From Flammeovirgaceae bacterium UBA2786 (GTDB lineage Bacteria; Bacteroidota; Bacteroidia; Cytophagales; Cyclobacteriaceae), in the NCBI GenBank assembly GCA_002352225.1, contig DEIA01000006.1, forward strand, positions 633-42,501: DNA of 41,869 bases, written 5' to 3'. Of the stretch, positions 17,128 to 24,896 are shown piece after piece. The notes under the pieces are model-generated. The model did no database searches. It had not been told where the DNA came from and saw nothing but the letters and a program-made list of their open reading frames with translations. The position numbers and the translations under genes are program-made. How positions within the stretch are numbered: position 1 is the stretch's first letter; the number at the start of each line of letters is the position of its first letter.

Positions 17128-17161
17128 CAACCCTTACCTGCAAAGCGGTAAAGGTTGTCAA
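17124..17161. terminator. Bidirectional terminator between convergent genes
   Basis: TTGACAACC at 17124-17132 pairs with GGTTGTCAA at 17153-17161. An inner TTACC/GGTAA extends the stem, with a short loop. It overlaps the end of the symporter gene (stop at 17125-17127) and lies 8 bp from the DUF2911 stop on the opposite strand. T-tracts are weak. Confidence 0.6.
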
Positions 17162-17169
17162 CCTGAACA

Positions 17170-18015
17170 TTACTTCAAAGTCTTCTGAAGGTCTTCGTTC
17201 ATAGTCTGGTAATCGCGGTTACCAGCTTTTTGTGCTGCTTCCCAGCTTGCTTTAGATGTTGCTAATGCACCAGCCTTATCACCAGCCGTTTTTTGAATGC
17301 GTGCTTTTTGATACAAAATCCAGAATGCAGTAGGGTTTGCTTCGGCAGCCTTATTCACCCATTCTAATGCCTGCTTAATATCCTTTCCGTTCTCTAAGTA
17401 ATAAACTGCTGCCTGAAAGTAATTATTAGGATTTACCTTTGTGCTGGCTTCAATCGACTTCATTACTTTGGAATCGTAATCAACCACAATTGTAAACTTC
17501 ACCGAAGTATACTCCCATGCCAACTGTACTTTGGCACTCTTGCTATCGGCAGCAATATCGCCAATGTTAATAGTAAGCGTTTCTACCGGAGCCGTAAGTT
17601 TTTCTGATTTCACTTTAAAATTGGCAGCTTCTTTAGATTTATCGTAGCCATTGGTATTGCCACCCAGCGCAATGTCTTTGTACAAAGAAACGGTCCATTC
17701 GGTAGCACCGGGCCAGGTAAAAATCAGGTATTCACCCTTTGGTACGGTAATCCCTTCTACTTTTACTTCATCGCTGAAAGAAATTTTAGTGCCGGCATTT
17801 GCACCGGTGCGCCAGATGGTTCCGTGCGGATACATCACATCTTTCTCACCAAAAATTTTGCGGCCTTTAAGGCTGGGGCGCGAATAATCAATTTTTACAT
17901 CTGTTAATCCCACAACAGTAGAAACCGATGCGGCCGGGCTGGGTTGCGGAGTCTGCACCTGGGCAGAAGCCGCTACACTCATCACGAATAACAATAATAA
18001 TAAGGCATTTTTCAT
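17170..18015 (-). CDS. DUF2911 secreted protein with TPR-like C-terminus
   Basis: 281 aa. A signal peptide (about 1-18, ending ASAQ) is followed by the DUF2911 domain (about 30-180), with its conserved IDYSRPSLKGRKIFG, YPHGTIWRTGANAGTKI and PKGEYLIFTWPG. The C-terminal 90 residues are helical with TPR-like spacing (AVYYLENGKDIKQALEWVNKAAEANP). The family is widespread in Bacteroidota and of unknown function; the location is probably periplasmic. Its start codon overlaps the 5' end of the divergent glycosylase frame by 2 bp. Confidence 0.9.
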   Translation of the reverse strand: MKNALLLLLFVMSVAASAQVQTPQPSPAASVSTVVGLTDVKIDYSRPSLKGRKIFGEKDVMYPHGTIWRTGANAGTKISFSDEVKVEGITVPKGEYLIFTWPGATEWTVSLYKDIALGGNTNGYDKSKEAANFKVKSEKLTAPVETLTINIGDIAADSKSAKVQLAWEYTSVKFTIVVDYDSKVMKSIEASTKVNPNNYFQAAVYYLENGKDIKQALEWVNKAAEANPTAFWILYQKARIQKTAGDKAGALATSKASWEAAQKAGNRDYQTMNEDLQKTLK

Positions 18016-18682
18016 GGTAGTAGTTAATTTTGAGGATGTAAAAATAGAAGCATTTATACGTTTAAAAAATCAACCTCACTATCATTTAACAATTTTGGTA
18101 CTACCCCCTGAATTTTATCAACAAAATAATGTTGTAACTATTGCCCGCAAATTGCTGGGCAAAGTATTGGTTACGTGCAAACAAGGAGAGGTTACGGCCG
18201 GCCGTATTATTGAAACCGAAGCTTACTCGTACAAAGAGCGTGGTTGCCATGCCTATAACAATAAGCAAACCCAGCGTAACGAAGTTATGTTTGCCAGGGG
18301 TGGGGTAGCCTATGTCTACCTGTGCTACGGAATTCACAACCTCTTTAATGTAGTTACCAATAAATCGGGAAGAGCAGAGGCTGTATTGATACGGGCACTC
18401 GAGCCTGTTGATGGTGTTGAAATAATGATGCATCGAATGAACACCTCAAAGGCCGTTCGCATTACCTCTGGCCCTGGAAAACTTACCCGTGCCCTGGGTA
18501 TAGATCGCTCGCTAAACGGTGCTTCTCTTACCCATTCTGAAATAACCATACTGCATGAAAATGCAATTAATTCTAAAAATATTGAAGCAACTACCCGTAT
18601 TGGCATTGATTATGCAGGTACGGATGCATTGTTGCCCTGGCGATTTTATTTGAAAGACAACGAATGGGTAAGCAAATGGTAG
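18014..18682 (+). CDS. DNA-3-methyladenine glycosylase (AAG/MPG family)
   Basis: Removes alkylated purines such as 3-methyladenine from DNA, starting base-excision repair. Family landmarks are LPPEFYQQNNVVTIARKLLGKVL, the catalytic GRIIETEAYS (Glu), HAYNNKQTQRNEVMF and AYVYLCYGIHNLFNVVT. As drawn (222 aa) it has about 30 extra N-terminal residues and overlaps the divergent DUF2911 start. Relatives begin close to the LPPEFY segment, and a TTG at 18095 (195 aa) would give that length and leave room for both promoters. I consider 18095 at least as likely as 18014. Confidence 0.93.
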   Translation: MVVVNFEDVKIEAFIRLKNQPHYHLTILVLPPEFYQQNNVVTIARKLLGKVLVTCKQGEVTAGRIIETEAYSYKERGCHAYNNKQTQRNEVMFARGGVAYVYLCYGIHNLFNVVTNKSGRAEAVLIRALEPVDGVEIMMHRMNTSKAVRITSGPGKLTRALGIDRSLNGASLTHSEITILHENAINSKNIEATTRIGIDYAGTDALLPWRFYLKDNEWVSKW

Positions 18683-18719
18683 CTTTAGCATTCGTATTTT
18701 TAACCATCTATTTGTTCTG

Positions 18720-20255
18720 ATGATTTTACGACTTACCCTTTCGCTGTTACTACTTTCAACGCTGGCCCATGCACAGTTCGACCTCGTAAACTCTGGTTAC
18801 GATGAACAGAATCCAGTAATTAGCCCCGATGGAAAAACACTTTATGTTACAATAGCCAACCACCCCCAAAATATAGGTGGTGTAAAAGATCCTGGCGACA
18901 TCTGGGTTTCTGTTTGGGCAAACAATGAATGGACCACTCCGGTACATGGCGGACTTGTATTAAACAATCGTGGGTATAATGCAGTGGCGGGGTTAAGCCA
19001 AAGTGGAAATGAATTGTTTTTATTTAATCACTATACCAAAAACGGAGACCTGCCCACCACGCAAGGTATCTCAGTCTGCATTCGTACCAATGCCGGATGG
19101 TCTGCTCCTAAGAATATAACTATTCCATACTTTAAAAATCGTTCTGAACACATAAGCGGCCAATGGCACGAAAACCTGCAAGTAATAGTAATGGCGGCCG
19201 AGTCGTACAATTCGCTTGGCGCGGAAGATTTATATGTTTCGTTTTATCTGGAAAGCAGATGGTCTGAACCCACGCATTTGGGTAATTTGATAAATACACC
19301 CTTACAGGAAATGAGCCCTTCGCTTAGTGAAGATGGAAGGTATTTATTCTTTGCTTCGAATGGAAGAAAGGGTGGTTCCGGCAGTTTTGATATTTATATG
19401 AGCGAACGGCTGGATGATACCTGGAAAAACTGGTCGATACCTGTTAACCTGGGTATAGATGTAAATAGCGATGGCCGGGAATTATATTTTAAGAAATTTG
19501 AAGCGCAAAATATCGCCCTCTTTACATCTACCCACAACAGCGATGGGTATGGCGACATTCGGGTATATCATGAAAAGTTACCCGAAGTACAGAAAGTAGA
19601 TACTTTATTAAAGATTGTTGAAGCCAAGCGCGAGTATAAAGACGCAATTAAGCGGGTAACACTGTCGGGGCGTGTAACCAATTCCAAAACAGGTGTTGGC
19701 ATACCAGCCAGAATTATTCTCAAGGCAGACTCAACCTATATTGCAGAAGCCCCTGCAAGTGGAAACTATTCCTTAGTAATTCCATCTACCCGCATCTATA
19801 CTATTGAGGTGGATAGCAAAGGTTACATTAACCTGGCCGAGCGTTTGGATATCCATACGTTTGAATTGGAAACATTAGAAATGAATTTTAAACTTCAACC
19901 TATTGAAGTAGGTGCCTCTGTAAATCTGAAAAGTGTACTCTTTGAGCTGGGTACAACGGTGTTGCTGGATGAGTCGTATTCTGAATTAAATGTAGTGGTT
20001 GATTTTCTGAATGCTAACCCCCGTGTGGAAATTGAACTGGAAGGCCACACGGATAACAGGGGCGATCGCGTAAAAAACCTCCTGCTTTCGCAACAGCGTG
20101 TGGATAAGATAAAAGCTTACCTGGTAAGTAAAGGAATAAATGCTAAACGAATACGAGGAAAGGGATATGGGGGGTCAAAACCTGTAGCCACCAACGATTC
20201 GGAAGAGGCACGCAAACTAAACCGCAGGGTAGAGTTCCGCATTCTTAAAAATTAA
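18720..20255 (+). CDS. OmpA-family protein with PD40 beta-propeller repeats
   Basis: 511-aa secreted protein. A signal peptide (about 1-18) is followed by WD40-like/PD40 repeats (NPVISPDGKTLYV; MSPSLSEDGRYLFFASNG), a carboxypeptidase-regulatory-like beta domain (about 315-390), and a C-terminal OmpA domain (about 400-511) with the peptidoglycan-binding pattern EGHTDNRGDRVKNLLLSQQR and the closing LNRRVEFRI. It probably anchors an outer-membrane complex to the cell wall; similar architectures occur in type IX secretion and gliding accessory proteins of Bacteroidota. The exact role is unknown. It is followed 9 bp later by a small gene. Confidence 0.9.
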   Translation: MILRLTLSLLLLSTLAHAQFDLVNSGYDEQNPVISPDGKTLYVTIANHPQNIGGVKDPGDIWVSVWANNEWTTPVHGGLVLNNRGYNAVAGLSQSGNELFLFNHYTKNGDLPTTQGISVCIRTNAGWSAPKNITIPYFKNRSEHISGQWHENLQVIVMAAESYNSLGAEDLYVSFYLESRWSEPTHLGNLINTPLQEMSPSLSEDGRYLFFASNGRKGGSGSFDIYMSERLDDTWKNWSIPVNLGIDVNSDGRELYFKKFEAQNIALFTSTHNSDGYGDIRVYHEKLPEVQKVDTLLKIVEAKREYKDAIKRVTLSGRVTNSKTGVGIPARIILKADSTYIAEAPASGNYSLVIPSTRIYTIEVDSKGYINLAERLDIHTFELETLEMNFKLQPIEVGASVNLKSVLFELGTTVLLDESYSELNVVVDFLNANPRVEIELEGHTDNRGDRVKNLLLSQQRVDKIKAYLVSKGINAKRIRGKGYGGSKPVATNDSEEARKLNRRVEFRILKN

Positions 20256-20264
20256 TCTTTGCGA

Positions 20265-20522
20265 ATGATGTGCCCATCCGGTAAACGAAGCTACATAAGT
20301 GAGGCCCTTGCTACGGATGCATTAATTGAAGCACACATACAGTTTGAATACCGAACAGGCAATGGCCCGGTGGCATTTTATAAATGTGAAGACTGTGGAG
20401 CTTATCATCTCACCTCGAATGGGGTAATGAATACACGATTAGCTGAAGCATTAGCAAACGGAACTATAAAAAGGCAAAAGGCCGCTGCCGGGTGGAATGA
20501 TAAACTTAAAAAAAGATGGTAA
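20265..20522 (+). CDS. Small conserved protein with CxxC motif
   Basis: About 85 aa from ATG 20265 (or ATG 20268). The frame extends to a TTG at 20259 with no clear benefit. It has an early Cys (MCPSGKRSY) and a zinc-ribbon-like YKCEDCGAYHLTS in the middle, followed by a basic C-terminus. Together the three Cys and the His could bind one zinc ion. It looks cytoplasmic. Its start lies 9 bp after the OmpA-family gene, so the two may be co-transcribed. Function unknown. Confidence 0.7.
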   Translation: MMCPSGKRSYISEALATDALIEAHIQFEYRTGNGPVAFYKCEDCGAYHLTSNGVMNTRLAEALANGTIKRQKAAAGWNDKLKKRW

Positions 20523-20525
20523 CAA

Positions 20526-20551
20526 AAAAGTCCCGCAACAGCGGGACTTTT
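20526..20551. terminator. Bidirectional terminator
   Basis: AAAAGTCCCGC (20526-20536), loop AACA and GCGGGACTTTT (20541-20551) give a perfect 11-bp stem with A/T tracts on both sides. It serves the small CxxC gene on the plus strand and the SWIB gene on the minus strand. Confidence 0.9.
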
Positions 20552-20572
20552 CGCATCAGTAATTTTTAAAAC

Positions 20573-20938
20573 TTACTTGGCGTTCTTTCCAATTAATTTA
20601 GCCAAGTCGAACATCGACACCTGATTTTTGCCACCGAAAACTACTTTCAGTTTTTCATCAGCATTAATCATACGTCTGTTCTTAGAATCCTGCAAGCCGT
20701 TCTTCTTAATGTAAGCCCACAACTTCTTGATGATTTCAGTGCGGGGAACAGGTTTGCTTCCAATTACGGCACCTAAAGCCGCATTAGGAGTTAGTGCAAC
20801 CATAAAGGCAGCATTAGGCTTGCGGGCCGACTTCTTCTTTGCGGCTTTTTTCGCAGGCTTCTTTGCAACTTTTTTTGCTGCCTTTTTAGCAGGTTTCTTA
20901 GCAGCCTTTTTAGCTGCCTTCTTTACTTTTTTTGCCAT
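20573..20938 (-). CDS. SWIB-domain protein with histone-H1-like tail
   Basis: 121 aa. Residues 1-42 are almost only Lys, Ala and Pro in repeats such as KKAAKKPAKK, like histone H1 tails or chlamydial Hc1. Residues about 43-118 are a SWIB/MDM2-type fold (AALGAVIGSKPVPRTEIIKKLWAYIKKNGLQ and INADEKLKVVFGG). It should bind DNA through the tail and act in nucleoid organisation. The fusion is known in Chlamydiae and Bacteroidota. A good promoter lies 61 bp upstream and a strong terminator follows. Confidence 0.93.
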   Translation of the reverse strand: MAKKVKKAAKKAAKKPAKKAAKKVAKKPAKKAAKKKSARKPNAAFMVALTPNAALGAVIGSKPVPRTEIIKKLWAYIKKNGLQDSKNRRMINADEKLKVVFGGKNQVSMFDLAKLIGKNAK

Positions 20939-21866
20939 AGCAATAAATAGTGTTTAGTGGTTTCTTCCGAAGTATTTTGTAGATGTCCGGAATTGGGTTC
21001 AAATGTAATAAGTTATCTGAATTATTAAACAACTGTTAAGAATTTCCCATAGGGAAACGGCAGGTATTAGCACCAGGTTTACCCTCAATTGATCAGCACA
21101 AAATGAGACGCATTTCATTCATCTTGGTAGGCAAATTTAAGATAGCCTAAGTACTAAGAAGATCGGGTACCAACAGGTTATTACAACTCAATCCAGCCCC
21201 TGTAAATCCATTGTTCTTATTCTGAGAATTAAGCTAGATTCAAATAGAAAAGCAAGACGGTTTAGTTGTGTATTGCGTAGTGGAGGAGGCAGATTAATCG
21301 GTTTAACCTACTCACAGCTACACATCCAAACTTCGCGTAGACACTAATCGGTTAATACTTCAAGACTATGGTTTTTGAGTATCGCTGAGGTATTATTTTT
21401 TATTGAATAATGTTTGAATTTCAATTAGTTGCTACGACATGATTATCCCAATACTTGAAATAAGATTTTGAACTACGTTCGAAGCGTTTCATAGATTCAA
21501 CAAAAAATAATGATGCTGAAATTTTGAAATAATCTGTTATTAACAATCCTTCCATTACCATCTTCGAACCGAACTAACGAAGCCTCCTTGTCTGTATCTC
21601 ACTAACTTTTGTCTCTCTCGGTGTACGGCTATTTACGCTTTCGCCAGACAAGAGAATGGGTGCGTGTTTCCACTCGTTAATCGGGTGCTCCTTTGCCTTT
21701 ATACATTCAACAGAATAGGGATAGTTTCTATGTGGAAAAAGTACTCCAAACATCAGCCGAAAGCCTATAAAAAATAGCCTAAAAAATTTCTGATTTTTTT
21801 TTTAAAATAGGTAAAAATTAGGTGCACTTAAGCCAAATCACCTGTCCGAACGATCAATCCTATACC
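20939..21866. other. 928-bp gene-free region
   Basis: Apart from the SWIB promoter I see no gene, RNA or insertion-sequence ends here. It is AT-rich with stops in every frame. There is a loose direct repeat: GCGTAG followed by TAATCGGTT occurs near 21276-21303 and again near 21335-21355. A GC-richer patch at about 21570-21720 reads differently from its surroundings and may be decayed coding or transferred sequence. No function is assigned. Confidence 0.5.
21000..21032 (-). promoter_or_regulatory. Promoter of the SWIB gene
   Basis: On the minus strand TACATTTG (21000-21007) fits the -7 box TAnnTTTG, and TTG (21030-21032) lies 22 bp upstream as the -33 element. It is 61 bp from the ATG. Confidence 0.55.
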
Positions 21867-23555
21867 CTAATATCCCTTGGCGGTATCATCTCCCCGTGTA
21901 TTATCTGCACCCGCTTCTAGCTTTCCATCGGGGAGAACAAGTATCGCATCTACCCGGCCAATGGATCTGCGCGAAGTAATTTTATGTCCCATGGTTGTAA
22001 GGGTAATACTATCTTCTTTTGAAAACGTGCCCGTTTCGGGAATGATAACATCGGGTAACCATTGGGAATGAATTCGTTTTGCATTTACAGCCTCTTGCAT
22101 ACGCATTTCATGCTCTACCACATTTAATATTACCTGAAATACAGATGTTATAATGGTAGATCCGCCCGGTGTGCCTACAACCATAAATAGACGCCCGTCT
22201 TTCTCTACAATAGTTGGCGTCATTGCGCTAAGCATACGTTTACCCGGTTCTATTTTATTGGCTTCAGCACCTAAAACACCAAACATATTGGGCACACCAG
22301 GCTTTGCGCTGAAATCATCCATCTCGTTATTCAAAAAGAAACCTGACCCGGCCACAAGCACGTGCGAACCAAACCAACCATTAATTGTAGTGGTTACCGA
22401 AACTGCATTTCCTTGTGAGTCAACAATAGAGTAGTGTGTGGTTTCTTCCGATTCGTAACCGGCAATAGCACCTTCTTTAATTTCTATGCTGGGTGTTGCC
22501 TTATCGGGATCGAACGTACTCATTCGCTCATCATTATACTGATCATCTATCATCTGTTTTAACGGCACGTTATAAAAATCCGGGTCGCCCAGATAAATGG
22601 CGCGATCGGCATAAACCCTGCGTTCGGCTTCTGTCATTAAATGTATAGTAGCAACGGAATTATGTCCCCATTGGCGGATAGGATAGGGCTCTACCGACTT
22701 CAGCAACTGCACAAGGCAAACACCACCACTGGAAGACGGAGGCATAGAAATGATTTTGTAGTCTTTATAATTGGCCACAATGGGATCGCGCCAGGAAGCA
22801 GAATAGTTTTTCAGGTCTTCAAGCGTAATTAACCCTTTGCCGCGTTTCATCTCGGCAGCAATGTTTTCGGCTGTAGGGCCTTCATAAAATCCAGCCCGTC
22901 CATTATCCCGAATCAACTCCAGGGTGTGGCCCAACTCATTCCAGCGAATGGAGTCTCCGGCTTTCCATGCATCACGTATCAGAAATTCAGGCATTATCGT
23001 ATTATACTTTTTTAAATCTTCCTGCATTTCATTAAACCAATTTGCTTCACGTTGGGTAAGCGTAAAGCCACCCAGGGCCAGGTCAATGGCGGGTTGTACT
23101 AAATCTTTCCAAGGTAGCGTGCCATATTTTTTATGGGCCTCAACCATACCTTCAACAGAACCCGGTACGCCTGAAGCAAGGTGGCCTTGCGTGCTTAAGT
23201 CAGGAATAACATTCCCGTCAGCATCAAGATACATATTGGTGGTTGCGGCAGCGGGGGCTTTCTCTCTAAAATCCAGAGTGGCGATTGTGCCATCTTTTAA
23301 TCGAACCACCATAAAACCACCACCGCCAATGTTACCCGCAGCGGGAAACACCACGGCCAGCGCGAAATGCGTAGCTATAGCGGCATCAATGGCATTACCA
23401 CCTTTTTTCATAATATCTATTCCCACCTGCGAAGCCAGCGCATGGGCCGACACTACCATAGCCGAATCGGCTATAAGGCCAACTACTTTTTCTTTTCGGG
23501 AAGTATTGCATGCAAGGACTATAATGGCCAATGGTAGAACAAAGAAGCGCTTCAT
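21867..23555 (-). CDS. ggt: Gamma-glutamyltransferase (lipoprotein form)
   Basis: 562-aa Ntn hydrolase that cleaves glutathione and other gamma-glutamyl compounds. The autoprocessing nucleophile is Thr372 in TTHYSIVD, which starts the small subunit. NNEMDDFSAKPGVPN, the GKRMLSAMTPTIV segment and GTPGGSTIITSVFQ are also conserved. The N-terminus MKRFFVLPLAIIVLAC shows a lipobox with Cys16, so it is lipid-anchored in the periplasm or outer membrane rather than free as in E. coli. It lies divergent from a TetR regulator, with 56 bp between the chosen starts, which may control it. Confidence 0.95.
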   Translation of the reverse strand: MKRFFVLPLAIIVLACNTSRKEKVVGLIADSAMVVSAHALASQVGIDIMKKGGNAIDAAIATHFALAVVFPAAGNIGGGGFMVVRLKDGTIATLDFREKAPAAATTNMYLDADGNVIPDLSTQGHLASGVPGSVEGMVEAHKKYGTLPWKDLVQPAIDLALGGFTLTQREANWFNEMQEDLKKYNTIMPEFLIRDAWKAGDSIRWNELGHTLELIRDNGRAGFYEGPTAENIAAEMKRGKGLITLEDLKNYSASWRDPIVANYKDYKIISMPPSSSGGVCLVQLLKSVEPYPIRQWGHNSVATIHLMTEAERRVYADRAIYLGDPDFYNVPLKQMIDDQYNDERMSTFDPDKATPSIEIKEGAIAGYESEETTHYSIVDSQGNAVSVTTTINGWFGSHVLVAGSGFFLNNEMDDFSAKPGVPNMFGVLGAEANKIEPGKRMLSAMTPTIVEKDGRLFMVVGTPGGSTIITSVFQVILNVVEHEMRMQEAVNAKRIHSQWLPDVIIPETGTFSKEDSITLTTMGHKITSRRSIGRVDAILVLPDGKLEAGADNTRGDDTAKGY

Positions 23556-23611
23556 AGAGTATCAAGTTGGTTTTATGGGCTTAAATGTATTACTTCCAAG
23601 CGAAGTTTACC

Positions 23612-24241
23612 ATGAGCCTGAGAAAAGAAAAAGCTGCCCGATTAAAACTTAGTGTGTTAGACCACACCATTAAATTAATTGGCAAAAAATCATTTGATGA
23701 TTTATATGTGGAAGAGATTTGCGCAAAAGTGAAAATCTCTAAAGTCACATTGTTCAAATACTTTCCGCAAAAGGAAGATATTCTGCTTTATTATTTCAGA
23801 ATATGGTGCCTGAGACGAGCGGTAGAGTTCCGGGATAAACCCCGGGAAGGGGTAGCGGGTATTACCTATTTGTTTGATAAACTTGCCGAGGAATGTGAAT
23901 TACATCCGGGTATTATACTTAGCTTGTTTGCTTATCTGGCAGATCTTAAGCGCCCGCCCAAACCGTTTCCCGTAAAGGTGGAAGAGAAAAAATTAATCTT
24001 TCCAGAGTTAAGAGATATTCATTTGGTCGAAATCCAATCGCTTGATCAGATGTTTGAGAAGTTTACGTTAGAAGCTATTTTCAAAAAAGAAATCACCAAA
24101 ACAGCTTCCACACGCGATCTTACAAATCTCTTAAGTACAATTTTTTATGGCTCAGTAGTTACTGCCCACATTCAGCAATTAAGTCCGGTGAAATTTTTCT
24201 TTAGAAGAAATATTGAAATGGTATTGAGAGGGTTGCAATAA
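23612..24241 (+). CDS. TetR/AcrR-family transcriptional regulator
   Basis: 209 aa from the ATG at 23612 (MSLRKEKAARLKLSV); an ATG nine codons earlier adds residues unlike the family. The N-terminal helix-turn-helix (about 5-55) has the classic end KVTLFKYFPQKEDILLYYF. The C-terminal ligand domain is unlike any I can name, so the inducer is unknown. Its position head-to-head with ggt makes that gene and itself the likely targets; no operator palindrome stands out in the short gap. Confidence 0.88.
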   Translation: MSLRKEKAARLKLSVLDHTIKLIGKKSFDDLYVEEICAKVKISKVTLFKYFPQKEDILLYYFRIWCLRRAVEFRDKPREGVAGITYLFDKLAEECELHPGIILSLFAYLADLKRPPKPFPVKVEEKKLIFPELRDIHLVEIQSLDQMFEKFTLEAIFKKEITKTASTRDLTNLLSTIFYGSVVTAHIQQLSPVKFFFRRNIEMVLRGLQ

Positions 24242-24288
24242 GGCTTTAGAAATTGGGCTTAAGGCAAATTTGCGGTTTGTTTTTAGCA

Positions 24289-24303
24289 TCAGGGCAACCC
24301 TGA
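24289..24303. terminator. Short hairpin between convergent genes
   Basis: TCAGGG, loop CAA, CCCTGA (24289-24303) lies between the TetR gene end and a convergent small lipoprotein gene. The T-tract is poor (ATTTATTT on the plus side), so termination is only possible. Confidence 0.4.
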
Positions 24304-24305
24304 AT

Positions 24306-24515
24306 TTATTTCATCCTTACCATCTTTGTGCGTTTGCGTTCAAACATGCGAATGTGACGGTTACCGACAGGAATATCAATACGGTAACGGTTGCCTTTAG
24401 CCCATACCTTGTGTGTACGGGGCTTAACCACTTTCTGTGATTTTTGCCCTTTGTCAAACAAACTGCATGACGAGGCTAAACCTAAAATAAGCAGAATAAA
24501 AAATCCGCGCTTCAT
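24306..24515 (-). CDS. Small basic lipoprotein
   Basis: 69 aa. The N-terminal helix MKRGFFILLILGLASSC ends in a lipobox (ASSC, Cys17). The mature 50 residues are strongly basic (KPRTHKVWAKGNRYRID and ending RKRTKMVRMK). No family recognised. A basic anchored peptide could contact lipopolysaccharide or peptidoglycan, but this is only a guess. It is divergent from the gene at 24582 (66-bp gap). Confidence 0.65.
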   Translation of the reverse strand: MKRGFFILLILGLASSCSLFDKGQKSQKVVKPRTHKVWAKGNRYRIDIPVGNRHIRMFERKRTKMVRMK

Positions 24516-24581
24516 TGCTGATTACCGAACTTTAAAAATAGCTTTTTATTTTGAGTTACGACACGTAAATTTCTTGCACCT

Positions 24582-24896
24582 ATGAAAACATTTGAAACTT
24601 TAAGCGAAGCCATTGCCGACCTGAAAGCACGTGGCTATGTTCACGACTTCAACTTACAGCCGGAATGCATTGAATGCACCCCTTTAAACCTGAAGTTAAA
24701 ACCAGTTGAGTTTCATGTTGACGAGGTGTACCGGTTTGAAGGTATGACTAACCCGGACGATAGCTCTATTCTGATGGCCATACAAACCACTACCGGTATA
24801 AAAGGGTTATTAGTAGATGCCTATGGCGTATATAGCGATTCGCTTAGCCCCGAAATGATCAAACGCCTTACCATTGATTCGCGTACTTCGTATTAA
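24582..24896 (+). CDS. Conserved small hypothetical protein
   Basis: 104 aa, soluble, no signal. It begins KTFETLSEAIADLKARGY and carries ECIECTPLNLKLKP and FEVDEVYRF-like beta strands (here FHVDEVYRFEG). From memory, similar Bacteroidota proteins are sometimes labelled phosphoribosylpyrophosphate synthetase; it is far too short for that enzyme and lacks its PRPP-binding motif, so that name should not be used. Its last 23 bases overlap the next gene, suggesting translational coupling. Confidence 0.75.
   Translation: MKTFETLSEAIADLKARGYVHDFNLQPECIECTPLNLKLKPVEFHVDEVYRFEGMTNPDDSSILMAIQTTTGIKGLLVDAYGVYSDSLSPEMIKRLTIDSRTSY

Noticed and set aside
24582..24896. Naming the 104-aa protein phosphoribosylpyrophosphate synthetase
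   Set aside because: It is about a third of the needed length and has no PRPP-binding motif.
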